64,000 bases of DNA from JADLGL01 sp050184415 (GCA_050184415.1 JBFXAJ010000011.1:1-64000), one strand, 5' to 3'; positions 26,509 to 35,443 are shown, numbered from the stretch's first letter. Program-made: numbers and translations. The notes: a model not told the origin generated them from the letters alone.

Positions 26509-27411
26509 CTAAGGTGTCAGCTCGACCGCCTTCGCCACGAACGGCCCCGGATCCGTCCCCGCCTGCATCGCATCGAAATGGGCCTCGACGATGTACGCGG
26601 TGTTGCCGATCTGGGCGACGCCGGCGGGGCCGGTGAAGCCGGCGGCGATCTCGGTGACCGTCGCCGTGTCGCCATCGACCGTCACCGACACGAGCCGGTT
26701 GCCGTACTGCTCGACGATGAGGAGCGCCGTCCCGTCCTCGGTGGTGCGCATACCGTCCGGACCCTGCAGCGGCTCGGAAAGGGTCAGCGCCGTGTAGGTG
26801 ACGGGATCCTCCCCGAGATTGATCCGATAGAGCTCGCCGGTGAGGAGGTTGTTGGCGATCAGCGTGTCGCCGAGGAAGGCGATGCCGTCGATCCCGGCGA
26901 TGGCCGGATCGGCCAGCACCACCTCGAGCCCGGCGTCGGTGAGGCGAAGGAGGCGGCCGGGGCCGGTCCCGCCGAAATTGAGATGCGAGACGTAGACCGT
27001 GCCGTCCGGGGCGACGGCGATGTCGGAACAGAAGCCGCCCTCGGGGAAGGCGTAGGAGCCGGTCTCGGTGCCGCTCGCAAGGTCGAAAGTCTTGAGCGTC
27101 GCCTCGTTCGAGCCGAACTCGCCGTTCGAGCAGACATAGACCGTGCTGCCCTGGACGAAGACCCCGGTGATGACCGGACCGATGCCGGTGATGAAGGGCT
27201 CGGCCGTGTCGCCGCCGGGCGCGACGCGGAAGACCGTTCCCTGGACGAAGCTGCCGATGAGCAGCGCGCCGTCCGGCGTCGAGGCGATGCTCTCGGGGAA
27301 CACCCCGGTGCCGATCACGATTTCCGCCGGCTGAGCCTCGGCGGCCGTGGCAAGGCCGCCGACCAGGCTGAGTGTGGCAAGTCGGCGCAGTACCGTATGC
27401 AATCGCGTCAT
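26509..27411 (-). CDS. Exported SMP-30-like beta-propeller protein
   Basis: 300 residues from ATG 27411, with a signal peptide ending near TAAEAQ. The mature chain is made of repeated propeller blades (FPESIASTPDGALLIGSF, FCSDIAVAPDGTVYVSHL, GIDGIAFLGDTLIANN, GPDGMRTTEDGTALLIVE, GPAGVAQIGNTAYIVEA). It is clearly a paralogue of the N-terminal 310 residues of the propeller/cytochrome c protein at 59373-60662, but has no haem domain. The substrate, if any, is unknown; a periplasmic lactonase or sugar-acid binding role is possible. Confidence 0.75.
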   Translation of the reverse strand: MTRLHTVLRRLATLSLVGGLATAAEAQPAEIVIGTGVFPESIASTPDGALLIGSFVQGTVFRVAPGGDTAEPFITGIGPVITGVFVQGSTVYVCSNGEFGSNEATLKTFDLASGTETGSYAFPEGGFCSDIAVAPDGTVYVSHLNFGGTGPGRLLRLTDAGLEVVLADPAIAGIDGIAFLGDTLIANNLLTGELYRINLGEDPVTYTALTLSEPLQGPDGMRTTEDGTALLIVEQYGNRLVSVTVDGDTATVTEIAAGFTGPAGVAQIGNTAYIVEAHFDAMQAGTDPGPFVAKAVELTP

Positions 27412-27578
27412 CAACGTCCTCCAACGGTTTCTTTGCCGCCGAGAGTTGGGGCGCCGCGCGCCGAGCCGCCACGTTGCGACGCAATAAATCTGACGTGGTG
27501 GAGGGCTAGCGTTTCCGCCTGTGGTCGCTTATCTGAGCCGGGCCGGATCGGCATCTCCCCGAACGCCAGGATCAGCCC

Positions 27579-27806
27579 ATGTCCAAGAAGCGCGACGCGG
27601 TCGCGGAGTTCGTCCTGTTCGACGCGCATTACGAGGACGGCTCGCAGCGGTCCAACCGGCGCGTCCCGGCGGAGGCGCTCGCCTATCAGAACGATCCCAA
27701 TGCCGCCGCCAAGGCGGTGCTCGAACAGCAGGACCGCGAAATCGCCGAAAAATCCGGCAAGCCTCCCATACCGATTCGGACCGTGAAGCGCACGCGCGCG
27801 AAATAG
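27579..27806 (+). CDS. Small conserved hypothetical protein
   Basis: 75 residues: SKKRDAVAEFVLFDAHYEDGSQRSNRRV and a polar helical remainder with a basic tail. Hydrophilic, no membrane segment. The ATG at 27579 has AGGATC upstream. I do not recognise a characterised relative. It is followed 42 bases later by the coiled-coil DUF6481-like gene. Confidence 0.6.
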   Translation: MSKKRDAVAEFVLFDAHYEDGSQRSNRRVPAEALAYQNDPNAAAKAVLEQQDREIAEKSGKPPIPIRTVKRTRAK

Positions 27807-27848
27807 GTCCGGGTCGACACCAAGATACCCGACGAGAAAGGATGATAC

Positions 27849-28250
27849 GTGGGTTACAAGGAACAGAATTTTGCTGACCGCCGCTCGACGGCCAACGATG
27901 CCCGGAAGGCGCAGCTCGCCGCGTTCATGACGCGGCCGAAAGACGACGATCCCAAGGTCCAGGAACGGCTCGCCGCCCGCAAGGCGATCGCCGAGGCGCG
28001 CGCCGCGCGCGAGGCCGAGCGCGAGCAGCGCCGGCAGGAAGAGCTGGCCCGGAAGGCCGCCGAGGAAGCAGCCCGGCTTGCGGCACTTGAGGCCGAGCGG
28101 ATTGCCGAGGAAGAGCGCCGGAAGGCCGAAGAGGCCGCCCGCAAGGAATCGCGCCTCGCCGAGGCCGCCGCCGCCCTCGCTCTGATGGCGGAGCAGAAGG
28201 CCAAGCGCGACGCACGCTACGCCGCCCGCAAGGCCAGGACCGCGCGATAG
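27849..28250 (+). CDS. DUF6481-like coiled-coil protein
   Basis: 133 residues from a GTG at 27849 (AAAGGA upstream). The start GYKEQNFADRRSTANDARKAQLAAF is typical of a family found in alphaproteobacteria. The rest is an uninterrupted Glu/Arg/Ala-rich helix that should form a long coiled coil or a single alpha-helix. The function is unknown; the charge pattern would allow nucleic-acid or membrane-surface binding. Confidence 0.7.
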   Translation: MGYKEQNFADRRSTANDARKAQLAAFMTRPKDDDPKVQERLAARKAIAEARAAREAEREQRRQEELARKAAEEAARLAALEAERIAEEERRKAEEAARKESRLAEAAAALALMAEQKAKRDARYAARKARTAR

Positions 28251-28338
28251 GAGGACCTGCCCTCTGTCTCGGATGGTGCCCCGAGCGCCGCTGTTGCGGT
28301 ATATCTGCGCCGGCTAAGCGGCCAAACGGGGGTGTCCG

Positions 28339-28923
28339 ATGAGCTGGTACGACTTCTTCAAGTTCGTGCACGTCGCCGCATCGATCGTCTGGGTCGGCGG
28401 CGGGCTCACCTTTGTCGCGCTCGTCGCGATGGCGAACCGCAAGGGCGACCAGGCCGAAGTCCTCCGCATCTTCAAGACGATGATCCCCTACGCGAACCGC
28501 GTGTTCATGCAGGCCGCCATCGTCGCCCTCGTCTCGGGCATCGTGATGCTCCTGATCCTGCCGCAGATCGGCTGGGGTTCGCCGTGGATCCTGTTCGGCC
28601 TGCTCGGCTTTGCCGTGACCGGCTATCTCGGCGGGTCCCAGCTCGGCCCGCGGTCCGCCAGGATCATCGAGCTCGAAGCCAAGGAAGGCGCAAGTCCCGC
28701 CACGATGGCCCTCGTGGCCGAGGTCACGAAGATCGCGCGTTTCGACATCATCCTGATGTTCACCATCGTCGCCGACATGGTCATCAAGCCGATGTGGCCG
28801 AACTGGATCGTCGTGGTCCTGTTCATCGCGATCGTCGGCGGCGCCGGCTACTATTTCCTCGCGCCGATCCTGCGCCCGCCGACGGCGCAGCCGCCGACGA
28901 CGCAGCCGCCGGTCAGCGCCTAG
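28339..28923 (+). CDS. DUF2269-like integral membrane protein
   Basis: 194 residues with four hydrophobic segments: FFKFVHVAASIVWVGGGLTFVAL, VFMQAAIVALVSGIVMLLIL, WILFGLLGFAVTGYLGG and IVVVLFIAIVGGAGYYFLAP. The HVAASIVWVGGG start motif, with a membrane-embedded His, is shared by DUF2269 and copper-resistance/CopD-like proteins. The tail is a Pro/Thr repeat (PPTAQPPTTQPPVSA). The transported or sensed molecule is unknown. Confidence 0.7.
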   Translation: MSWYDFFKFVHVAASIVWVGGGLTFVALVAMANRKGDQAEVLRIFKTMIPYANRVFMQAAIVALVSGIVMLLILPQIGWGSPWILFGLLGFAVTGYLGGSQLGPRSARIIELEAKEGASPATMALVAEVTKIARFDIILMFTIVADMVIKPMWPNWIVVVLFIAIVGGAGYYFLAPILRPPTAQPPTTQPPVSA

Positions 28924-29148
28924 GATCTTCGCAGCGGTCCGCAGAGCCCGCGCGGCCATGCGTCAACGTGGCCGCCGCCGCGAACGCTTTGCCGCATCGT
29001 GTCATCGTGGCAAGAAGGTCATCTTGCTTGGTACCGGCACCTGAAGAGCCGGGGTTGGGAGGAGACGCTGGTGGAAGCAACTTTCGACAGCACCGACAAC
29101 CACCGGCCGCCGAAGGGTTCCGCGGCAGCCGATCATTCTTCCCGGAGC

Positions 29149-29646
29149 ATGATGACCGTCGTCTATGAATCGGACAGCCGCCTGGCAGCCGAACCGGAGG
29201 TCCCCGCCGAAAAGCGGGACGTCTGGCGGGCGATGCTTCGCGGCGTCAAATGCCGCTGCCCGAACTGCGGGACGGGCAAGCTCTTCACCTCCTACCTCAA
29301 GGTCGCGCCCACCTGCCCGCATTGCGGCGAAGACCTGAGCCAGCATCGCGCCGACGACCTGCCGCCGTACCTCACCATCGTGATCGTCGGGCACATCGTC
29401 GTCCCGCTGATCCTGTTCGTCGAGAAGCGCTGGCCGCTCGGCACGACTGCCAATCTCCTGATCTGGCTGCCGATCACGCTGATCCTCTGCCTCCTGCTGC
29501 TGCCGCCGACCAAGGGCGCGGTGGTCGGTCTGCAGTGGGCCCTCCGGATGCACGGCTTCGACCGGAGCCGGCATACGCATGACGATCCGGACGTCGAGTT
29601 CGACGAGCCCGAGCCGGGCATCGCCCAGGTTCCGGCGCGGCAGTAG
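29149..29646 (+). CDS. DUF983 zinc-ribbon membrane protein
   Basis: 165 residues from ATG 29149 (29152 is equally possible). A zinc ribbon CRCPNCGTGKLF...CPHCGEDLSQHRADD is followed by two transmembrane segments (YLTIVIVGHIVVPLILFVE and LLIWLPITLILCLLLLPPTKG). This arrangement defines the DUF983 family of alphaproteobacteria, often near cytochrome oxidase genes elsewhere, though not here. The frame is open upstream to 28999 without family similarity. Confidence 0.82.
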   Translation: MMTVVYESDSRLAAEPEVPAEKRDVWRAMLRGVKCRCPNCGTGKLFTSYLKVAPTCPHCGEDLSQHRADDLPPYLTIVIVGHIVVPLILFVEKRWPLGTTANLLIWLPITLILCLLLLPPTKGAVVGLQWALRMHGFDRSRHTHDDPDVEFDEPEPGIAQVPARQ

Positions 29647-29722
29647 CGCGGCGCCGGACCCGTTTGGAACGGCCGCCGGGCCCTCGCGTTGCGGCCTCAG
29701 GCACAGCAGCGGAGGGTCGGCG

Positions 29723-30175
29723 ATGGCAATCACGACGTCCGAGGTCGAGGCGTTCTTCGCCGCCTACGGCAAGCGCAGCGACGATGCCCTGCACGATCCT
29801 CCGGTCGAGGACGTCGACGGGGTCGTCGCATCGTTCGCACCGTACTTCGTCGGAGCCAGCCCGAAGGGTGTCCTCGGCGGCGCCAATGACGCTGCCTTTC
29901 GTGACGCCGTGCCGAAGGGTTTTGCCCGCTACCGCGCGATCGGCGGCACGGCGATGACCGTCACCGCGGTCGACGTCACGCTGTTCGACGAGTGGAGCGC
30001 GATGGCGCGGGTCGGCTGGCGGTTCGCCTATACCCGGCCCGGCGACGGCACGAGCGGGACAATCGCGTTCGCCAACCACTATTTCCTCAACAAGGCGGAC
30101 GGCCACCTCCGCATCTTCGCTTATGTGACGCCGGACGAGGAGGGCGCGATGCGCGAGCACGGCCTCATTCCGTGA
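29723..30175 (+). CDS. NTF2/SnoaL-like hypothetical protein
   Basis: 150 residues; ATG 29723 is preceded by GGAGGG. The composition and the end pattern (GTIAFANHYFLNKADGHLRIFAYVTPDEEGAMREHGL) fit a small cone-shaped SnoaL-like fold, and EVEAFFAAYGKRSDD looks like its first helix. No catalytic residues can be assigned. Stand-alone gene with no evident operon partner. Confidence 0.55.
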   Translation: MAITTSEVEAFFAAYGKRSDDALHDPPVEDVDGVVASFAPYFVGASPKGVLGGANDAAFRDAVPKGFARYRAIGGTAMTVTAVDVTLFDEWSAMARVGWRFAYTRPGDGTSGTIAFANHYFLNKADGHLRIFAYVTPDEEGAMREHGLIP

Positions 30176-30373
30176 CCGGTCGGCTGCTGCCGCGATCGTT
30201 CTTGTTTTGTTCGGCCGTCTGCTGTACGGTCTCGCAGGGTGCTGGCGAGCCGGTCTGAGCGACTGCCGAGGCCTTGGTCGCTTCGGGAGGCTCCATCGCC
30301 AGTGCCAAGCGAGCTTGTAGGTGTCGCTGCCGAAATCGGTGCGTGAACCCGCAGGAATGAAGGCGAGGACGAA

Positions 30374-30778
30374 ATGGAACTGAAGCGCGGCCGGCTCATC
30401 GATCACGTGCATCTGCGGGCCGTCGACCTTGCGGCGACCAAGCGGTTCTACCGCGCCACGCTCGAGACGCTGGGGATCGAGGTCGTCGAGGCGGAGGACT
30501 ACCTCTATGCCGACGAGGTGTGGATCGACCGCGGCGACACGCCGAGCCGGGTCCACCTCGCCTTCCAGGCTGCGGACCAGGCCGCAGTTGACCGCTGGTA
30601 CGAAGCGGGCCTTGCCGCCGGCGGCCGCGACAACGGGCCGCCCGGTGAGCGGCACTATCATCCCGGTTACTACGCGGCGTTCCTGCTCGACCCCGATGGC
30701 AACAATGTCGAGGCGGTTTTCCACGGACCGAGCACGCGATCCGCGGACGCTGTGATCGTCACGCCGATCGGCCGCTGA
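30374..30778 (+). CDS. VOC-family dioxygenase/glyoxalase-like protein
   Basis: 134 residues. IDHVHLRAVDLAATKRFYRATLETLG carries the first metal-ligand His, PSRVHLAFQAADQAAVDRWYEAGL the second half, and AAFLLDPDGNNVEAVFHG the closing Glu signature. All three positions of a divalent-metal site (His, His, Glu) appear conserved, so it is probably an active VOC enzyme of unknown substrate. Confidence 0.82.
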   Translation: MELKRGRLIDHVHLRAVDLAATKRFYRATLETLGIEVVEAEDYLYADEVWIDRGDTPSRVHLAFQAADQAAVDRWYEAGLAAGGRDNGPPGERHYHPGYYAAFLLDPDGNNVEAVFHGPSTRSADAVIVTPIGR

Positions 30779-30792
30779 CGCCCTCCGCTTTC

Positions 30793-30820
30793 TTGACTTC
30801 CGCGGCGCGATGGGTAGTTA
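30793..30820 (+). promoter_or_regulatory. Probable rpmG promoter
   Basis: TTGACT (30793-30798) and TAGTTA (30815-30820) with 16 bases between them, 57 bases before the rpmG start. Confidence 0.5.
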
Positions 30821-30876
30821 TCCCAGCCAATTCGAGGCTGCCCTAGCGGCCGCGACCCTTTCCCGTTGAGATTGTC

Positions 30877-31044
30877 ATGGCCAAGAGCAACACGATCAAG
30901 ATCAAGCTCGTCAGCTCGGCGGACACGGGCTTCTTCTACGTGACCAAGAAGAATGCTCGGACCAAGACCGAGAAGATGACCGTCAAGAAGTACGACCCGG
31001 TCGTGCGCAAGCACGTCGACTTCCGCGAGGCGAAGATCAAGTAG
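30877..31044 (+). CDS. rpmG: 50S ribosomal protein L33
   Basis: 55 residues, normal length: AKSNTIKIKLVSSADTGFFY, then KKNARTKTEKMTVKKYDP and VRKHVDFREAKIK. This is the form without zinc-binding cysteines usual in proteobacteria. It has its own promoter and an intrinsic terminator 27 bases after the stop, so it is a monocistronic gene. Confidence 0.97.
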   Translation: MAKSNTIKIKLVSSADTGFFYVTKKNARTKTEKMTVKKYDPVVRKHVDFREAKIK

Positions 31045-31070
31045 CCCTCGCGCCGACCGCGCCGGAAACG

Positions 31071-31100
31071 AAAAAAGGCACCGCTCGCGGTGCCTTTTTG
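31071..31100 (+). terminator. Intrinsic terminator after rpmG
   Basis: AAAAAAGGCACCG / CGGTGCCTTTTTG with the four-base loop CTCG, a strong stem followed by a T tract. The A tract on the other side also makes it usable from the opposite strand. Confidence 0.85.
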
Positions 31101-31336
31101 TTTGGCCGAAAGTGGCCGGCCCGGAACGGGTGAGGAGGCCACTCGAATCGTTCCGGGCCGGGCCAACCCCACAGACCCAGGAGATGCGGCGGACCTGAGA
31201 ACCGCAGGGTATCGAAAACCGTGTCGGGGCGGACGCCACCGCCAGCGAGGGCAGACCTCGATGGTCGAAACCTTATCTCCGCCCCTGAGGAAAGCAACAG
31301 GTCACGCTGCGCTGCAGCGTCAAATTTCTTCTGCGC

Positions 31337-31708
31337 TCAGCCGTCGCCGATATAGGCCTTCACCGTCTCGATGAACTTCGCGATCGAGATAGGCTTGGAG
31401 AGGTATGCCTCGCAGCCGCCCTCCCTGATCCGGTCCTCGTCCCCCTTCATGGCGAAGGCGGTGATGGCGATGATGGGGATCGCGCGGAGCTCGTCGTCCT
31501 CCTTGATCCACTTCGTGACCTCGAGGCCCGATACCTCCGGCAACTGGATGTCCATCAGGATCAAATCGGGGCGGTACCGGCGCGCGAGGCCGATCGCGTC
31601 GAGGCCGCTCCTGGTCTGGATCGTCGCGTAGCCCGACGCCTCCAGGAGGTCGTGGAAGAGCTTCATGTTGAGTTCGTTGTCTTCGACGACGAGGACGGTC
31701 TTGGCCAT
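31337..31708 (-). CDS. divK: Single-domain response regulator DivK
   Basis: 123 residues from ATG 31708. A lone receiver: acidic pocket VVEDNELNMKLF, phospho-acceptor Asp53 in LILMDIQLPEVSGLEVTKWIK, Thr/Ser and Lys in IIAITAFAMKGDED and AYLSKPI. The sequence closely follows DivK, which controls the DivJ/PleC/DivL-CckA pathway and so CtrA activity. Other CtrA-pathway genes (ctrA, chpT) lie within 7 kb, which supports the identity. An upstream in-frame extension to 31999 is not receiver sequence. Confidence 0.92.
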   Translation of the reverse strand: MAKTVLVVEDNELNMKLFHDLLEASGYATIQTRSGLDAIGLARRYRPDLILMDIQLPEVSGLEVTKWIKEDDELRAIPIIAITAFAMKGDEDRIREGGCEAYLSKPISIAKFIETVKAYIGDG

Positions 31709-31925
31709 TGCCCGCGGTTCCTGCGACGCACCCGACGCGGCGGGGCGTGCTTCCTTCTCCATCCGGATGGCGGCGGACGCAACACTGTGAGGATCGCCCG
31801 CCCGCCCCGCGATCGGGTGGGGTTGGCCGACGGGACCGCCGGTAGCGTCGCCGCCTTGCTCGCGCCCAAAGCCGTTACCATCTAGGGTTTTGGTCGACCG
31901 GACACACCAACCGCGGGAGGGCGGA

Positions 31926-33788
31926 ATGGGCCTGTTCCGCTGGTTCGAGACGAGGATCGACCCGTTCCGGTCGACGCCGCAGCGCGACCCGCCGGGCAAC
32001 GTCTGGCGCTTCTACTGGCACTATCTCCGCCAGATCCCGGTCGCCGGCGGCGCCCTCCTTCTTCTGGGGGCGATCATCCCGATCCTCGATACGCTGCTGT
32101 TCGTCACGATCGGCCGCGTCGTCGATGCGATGAGCGCTACGCCGTCAGGCAGCGGCTCGTGGAACGCGGTCGGGTCGCTCCTGGCGATGGTGGCCGGCCT
32201 CCTCATTCTCGGGGTCGTCTTCGGCCTCGGGCATATGTTGCTGCAGATGCTGACGCTGACCGGGCCGTTCCACAACCTCGTCCGCTGGCAGGCGCACAAC
32301 CGCATCATGCGCCGCGCGATGCGGTTCTTTCAGGGCGAGGCCTCCGGGCGGATCGGCACGCACCTCATCGAAGTCGGCAACACCTTGCCGGCAACGCTGT
32401 TCGGCACGGTGAACCAGCTCTGGTCCACGGTCATCCTGATCGTGTCCGTCGGCGTGGTGTTCGCGAGCCTCTATTGGCTGTTCCTCGTCCCCTTGCTGCT
32501 TTGGCTCGCGAGCTATGCCGTCATCGTCCGCTATTTCATGCCGGTGATCCGGAAGCGCGCGGCTGCCCATTTCGAGGCCTTCTCGCAAAACCAGGGACGC
32601 TTCGTCGACACCTACGCCAACATCACCACCGTAAAGCTGTTCCACGGGGCCGCCATCGAGGACGGCTTCCTCAAAGGCGGCCTCGTGTCGATGATGTCGA
32701 CCAACTGGCGGCTGATGAGGATGTATATCTGGCAGTGGCTTGCCGTGCATGTCCTCGAGGCCGGGCTCCTCCTGTCGGTCTTCGCCATCGCGATCGCCCT
32801 TTGGATTGCCGGCACCGTGCCGCTCGGCGCGATCGTTGTCGCCACCGGCCTTGCGATCCGCCTCCAGCAGTCCGGCTATGCGATCGTCGGCGGCTTCGCC
32901 GGGATCGCCCAGTCGGTGGGCACCGTGCAGAACACGATGAAGTCGATCGTGCCGAGCGAGCCCGAGCCGGCGCGGCCGGCGGCGTCCGGTCCGCCGATCG
33001 TCGAAGGCCGCATCGCCTTCGAGGATGTCGCCTTTAAATATCCGACCGGCGACGAGGTCCTGTCGGACCTCTCCTTCACCCTCCCCGCCCGCGGCAGCCT
33101 CGGCATCGTTGGCCTCTCCGGGGCGGGCAAGAGCACCATCATCAACCTCATCACCGGGCTCTACGCGCCGCAGTCGGGACGGATCACGATCGACGGCATG
33201 GACATCGCCGGCATGTCCGAGACCCAGCTCCTGGGATCGCTCTCGGTCGTCAGCCAGGACCCCTCGCTCTTCAACCGGAGCGTCCGCGACAATGTCGGCT
33301 ATGGCCGGCCGGGGGCGAGCGACGAGGAGCTGATGGCCGCCCTCGCCTCGGCATCCGCCGCCGACTTCGTGTCGAAGCTGGTGGATGCCGCCGGCCGGAA
33401 AGGCCTCGACGCGATGGTCGGCGAGCGCGGCATCCGCCTGTCGGGCGGCCAGCGCCAGCGCATCGCGATCGCCCGCGCGCTGCTGAAGGACACGCCGATC
33501 CTGATCCTCGACGAGCCGACCTCGGCGCTCGATTCCGAAACCGAAAGCGCGATCCAGTCGACGCTCGCGCAGCTGATGGAGCGGAAGACGCAGATCGTCG
33601 TCGCCCACCGCGTCTCGACCATCGCCCGGATGGACAAGATCATCGTCCTCGACCGCGGACGGGTCGCGGAGGAAGGCCCGCACGACGCCCTCGTCGCGCT
33701 CGGCGGTGCCTATGCCGGCTTCTGGAAACGCCAGTCGACGACGACGGGCGCCGCCGATGCGGTCGCCGCGCTGCCGCCGCGGGAGTAG
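31926..33788 (+). CDS. ABC exporter, fused membrane and ATPase domains
   Basis: 620 residues from ATG 31926 (GGAGGGCGG upstream). Six transmembrane helices lie within residues 25-330. The nucleotide-binding domain has Walker A GLSGAGKSTIINL, signature LSGGQRQRIAIARALL, Walker B PILILDEPTSALD and the switch His in VVAHRVSTI. It resembles MsbA/AtmA-type lipid or multidrug half-transporters that work as homodimers. It lies between divK and the FliJ-like gene; the substrate is unknown. Confidence 0.9.
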   Translation: MGLFRWFETRIDPFRSTPQRDPPGNVWRFYWHYLRQIPVAGGALLLLGAIIPILDTLLFVTIGRVVDAMSATPSGSGSWNAVGSLLAMVAGLLILGVVFGLGHMLLQMLTLTGPFHNLVRWQAHNRIMRRAMRFFQGEASGRIGTHLIEVGNTLPATLFGTVNQLWSTVILIVSVGVVFASLYWLFLVPLLLWLASYAVIVRYFMPVIRKRAAAHFEAFSQNQGRFVDTYANITTVKLFHGAAIEDGFLKGGLVSMMSTNWRLMRMYIWQWLAVHVLEAGLLLSVFAIAIALWIAGTVPLGAIVVATGLAIRLQQSGYAIVGGFAGIAQSVGTVQNTMKSIVPSEPEPARPAASGPPIVEGRIAFEDVAFKYPTGDEVLSDLSFTLPARGSLGIVGLSGAGKSTIINLITGLYAPQSGRITIDGMDIAGMSETQLLGSLSVVSQDPSLFNRSVRDNVGYGRPGASDEELMAALASASAADFVSKLVDAAGRKGLDAMVGERGIRLSGGQRQRIAIARALLKDTPILILDEPTSALDSETESAIQSTLAQLMERKTQIVVAHRVSTIARMDKIIVLDRGRVAEEGPHDALVALGGAYAGFWKRQSTTTGAADAVAALPPRE

Positions 33789-33794
33789 CCCGCC

Positions 33795-34169
33795 CTACCC
33801 CGCCTTGCGGCTCGGGGCGGGCCGCGGGTCGTCGCGGTCGTCCTCGCGGTCGGCGAGCGCCGCGAGCCTCGCGAGCTCCTCCTCGTCGAGAGCGAGCGCC
33901 GCCGCGGCGCCGTCGCGCTGGACGCGGAGTTCGCCCGCCGACGCCTTGAGGTTGTCGCGGCGCTGGTGGGCCGCCTTGGCGAAGGTCGAATAGGCGAAGT
34001 GATTGACGTCGGTGATCCCTGTCCGCGCCTCCTCGGCGGCGACCTGGGCGGTCAGCTCGGCCGACATCCGTTCGAACTCGGCAATCATCCCGTCGATCTG
34101 CGCCAGTTGCCGGCGCTTCTCCTCGACCTGGAACCGCTTCAGCCGAACGATACCGTCACGCGATTTCAT
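33795..34169 (-). CDS. fliJ: FliJ-like flagellar export coiled-coil protein
   Basis: 124 residues from ATG 34169. Almost wholly helical: MKSRDGIVRLKRFQVEEKRRQLAQIDGMIAEFERM, a short connecting piece GITDVNHFAYSTFAKAA, then a second long helix. This matches the FliJ-like proteins encoded divergently from ctrA in many Hyphomicrobiales. FliJ assists the FliI ATPase in flagellar export. No other flagellar gene is present in the window, so its use here is an inference from synteny. Confidence 0.7.
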   Translation of the reverse strand: MKSRDGIVRLKRFQVEEKRRQLAQIDGMIAEFERMSAELTAQVAAEEARTGITDVNHFAYSTFAKAAHQRRDNLKASAGELRVQRDGAAAALALDEEELARLAALADREDDRDDPRPAPSRKAG

Positions 34170-34398
34170 CAACGCCAGCTCCCGGGCCGATCGGGTCCCG
34201 CCATGACGCGCGGATTCGAGGGCCGCGCGGCCATGACCACAGTGCAAAGCACTGGACTATCGGCACTTCTTGTCGCTTTCTTACCGTCCGGACGGCTTTG
34301 GACACCGCCGGTAACCCTTCGTTTACGTATGGCGTTAATCATGCCTCCGAAGGGCTTAAGGCAGCGTAAATCCGACCGCAGGGCGAACCGAAAAGGGT

Positions 34399-34567
34399 GA
34401 GTCGGCTGAATCGGTTAGCGCCCGAAGCTGCGAGCCGGAGAGAAGGAATTCCGACGCCGATTCAGCTGGGTTTTTCAAAGGCGTGAGCCAGTTTTTTCAA
34501 CAGGGCTGGCGCCTCGATTCCCGGTCGAATCAGGAAGTGTTAACCAACGATCGGTAGCGTTCGATTC
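34399..34567 (+). promoter_or_regulatory. GANTC cluster in the ctrA control region
   Basis: Six GANTC sites lie in 169 bases: 34399 (GAGTC), 34408 (GAATC), 34459 (GATTC), 34516 (GATTC), 34527 (GAATC) and 34563 (GATTC). GANTC is the target of the CcrM methyltransferase, which times ctrA transcription in Caulobacter. A CtrA half-site TTAACC lies at 34540-34545 and TTAATC at 34572-34577. The repeat TTTTTCAA occurs twice nearby. The 34170-34643 stretch holds no other gene. Confidence 0.6.
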
Positions 34568-34643
34568 GGGGTTAATCGCTTCCTTAGGCGCCGGCTGGTA
34601 TGGACCCGCGCCGAAGGCCGGGACCGCCAACCAGGGGATGGGT

Positions 34644-35345
34644 ATGCGAGTTCTGCTGATCGAGGATGACAGCGCCACCGCGCAGAGCATCGAGCTGATG
34701 CTGAAGTCGGAGGACTTCAACGTCTACACGACCGATCTCGGCGAAGAGGGCGTCGATCTCGGCAAGCTCTACGACTACGACATCATCCTCCTCGACCTGA
34801 ACCTGCCCGACATGTCCGGCTACGAGGTGCTCCGCGCCCTCCGGCTGTCGAAGGTGAAGACGCCGATCCTCATCCTGTCGGGCCTTGCCGGCATCGAGGA
34901 CAAGGTCCGGGGCCTCGGCTTCGGCGCCGACGACTACATGACGAAGCCCTTCCACAAGGACGAGCTCGTCGCCCGCATCCACGCCATCGTCCGCCGCTCG
35001 AAGGGCCACGCCCAGTCGGTCATTTCGACCGGCGAGTTGACGGTGAACCTCGACACCAAGACGGTGGAGGTCCACAGCCAGCGCGTCCATCTGACCGGCA
35101 AGGAGTACCAGATGCTGGAGCTCCTGAGCCTTCGGAAAGGCACGACGCTGACCAAGGAGATGTTCCTCAACCATCTCTATGGCGGCATGGACGAGCCGGA
35201 GCTGAAGATCATCGACGTCTTCATCTGCAAGCTCCGCAAGAAGCTCGCGGCGGCCACCGGTGGCGAGAACTATATCGAGACCGTGTGGGGCCGCGGCTAT
35301 GTGCTGCGCGAGCCCGACGAAGGCCAGATGCGCGCCAGCGCCTAG
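34644..35345 (+). CDS. ctrA: Cell-cycle master response regulator CtrA
   Basis: 233 residues. AGGGG at 34633-34637 favours the ATG at 34644 over that at 34638. Receiver domain with Asp51 in IILLDLNLPDMSGYEVLRAL, switch residues in LILSGL and Lys in DYMTKPFHKDEL; OmpR-type winged helix with VHLTGKEYQMLELLSLRKGTTLTKEMFLNHLYGGMDEPELKIID shortened here as the hallmark LYGGMDEPE. CtrA controls division, motility and envelope genes. The upstream region is rich in GANTC and has CtrA half-sites, pointing to methylation timing and autoregulation. An intrinsic terminator follows. Confidence 0.97.
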   Translation: MRVLLIEDDSATAQSIELMLKSEDFNVYTTDLGEEGVDLGKLYDYDIILLDLNLPDMSGYEVLRALRLSKVKTPILILSGLAGIEDKVRGLGFGADDYMTKPFHKDELVARIHAIVRRSKGHAQSVISTGELTVNLDTKTVEVHSQRVHLTGKEYQMLELLSLRKGTTLTKEMFLNHLYGGMDEPELKIIDVFICKLRKKLAAATGGENYIETVWGRGYVLREPDEGQMRASA

Positions 35346-35365
35346 CGCCGCCACCCGTTCCCAAC

Positions 35366-35392
35366 AGCCCCGCTTCGGCGGGGCTTTTTTCG
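35366..35392 (+). terminator. Intrinsic terminator after ctrA
   Basis: AGCCCCGC / GCGGGGCT stem with the tetraloop TTCG and a run of six T. Confidence 0.88.
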
Positions 35393-35443
35393 TTTTTGGG
35401 CCGCGGCAGGCCGGTCGGTCAGCGGACCGGACTTGACTCTCAT

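Noticed and set aside
32145..33683. 512-codon minus-strand frame opposite the ABC exporter
   Set aside because: Shadow of the Walker and signature motifs on the plus strand.
34336..34360. Complete CtrA box (TTAA-N7-TTAA) upstream of ctrA
   Set aside because: The two TTAA elements there are 17 bases apart, so only half-sites can be claimed.
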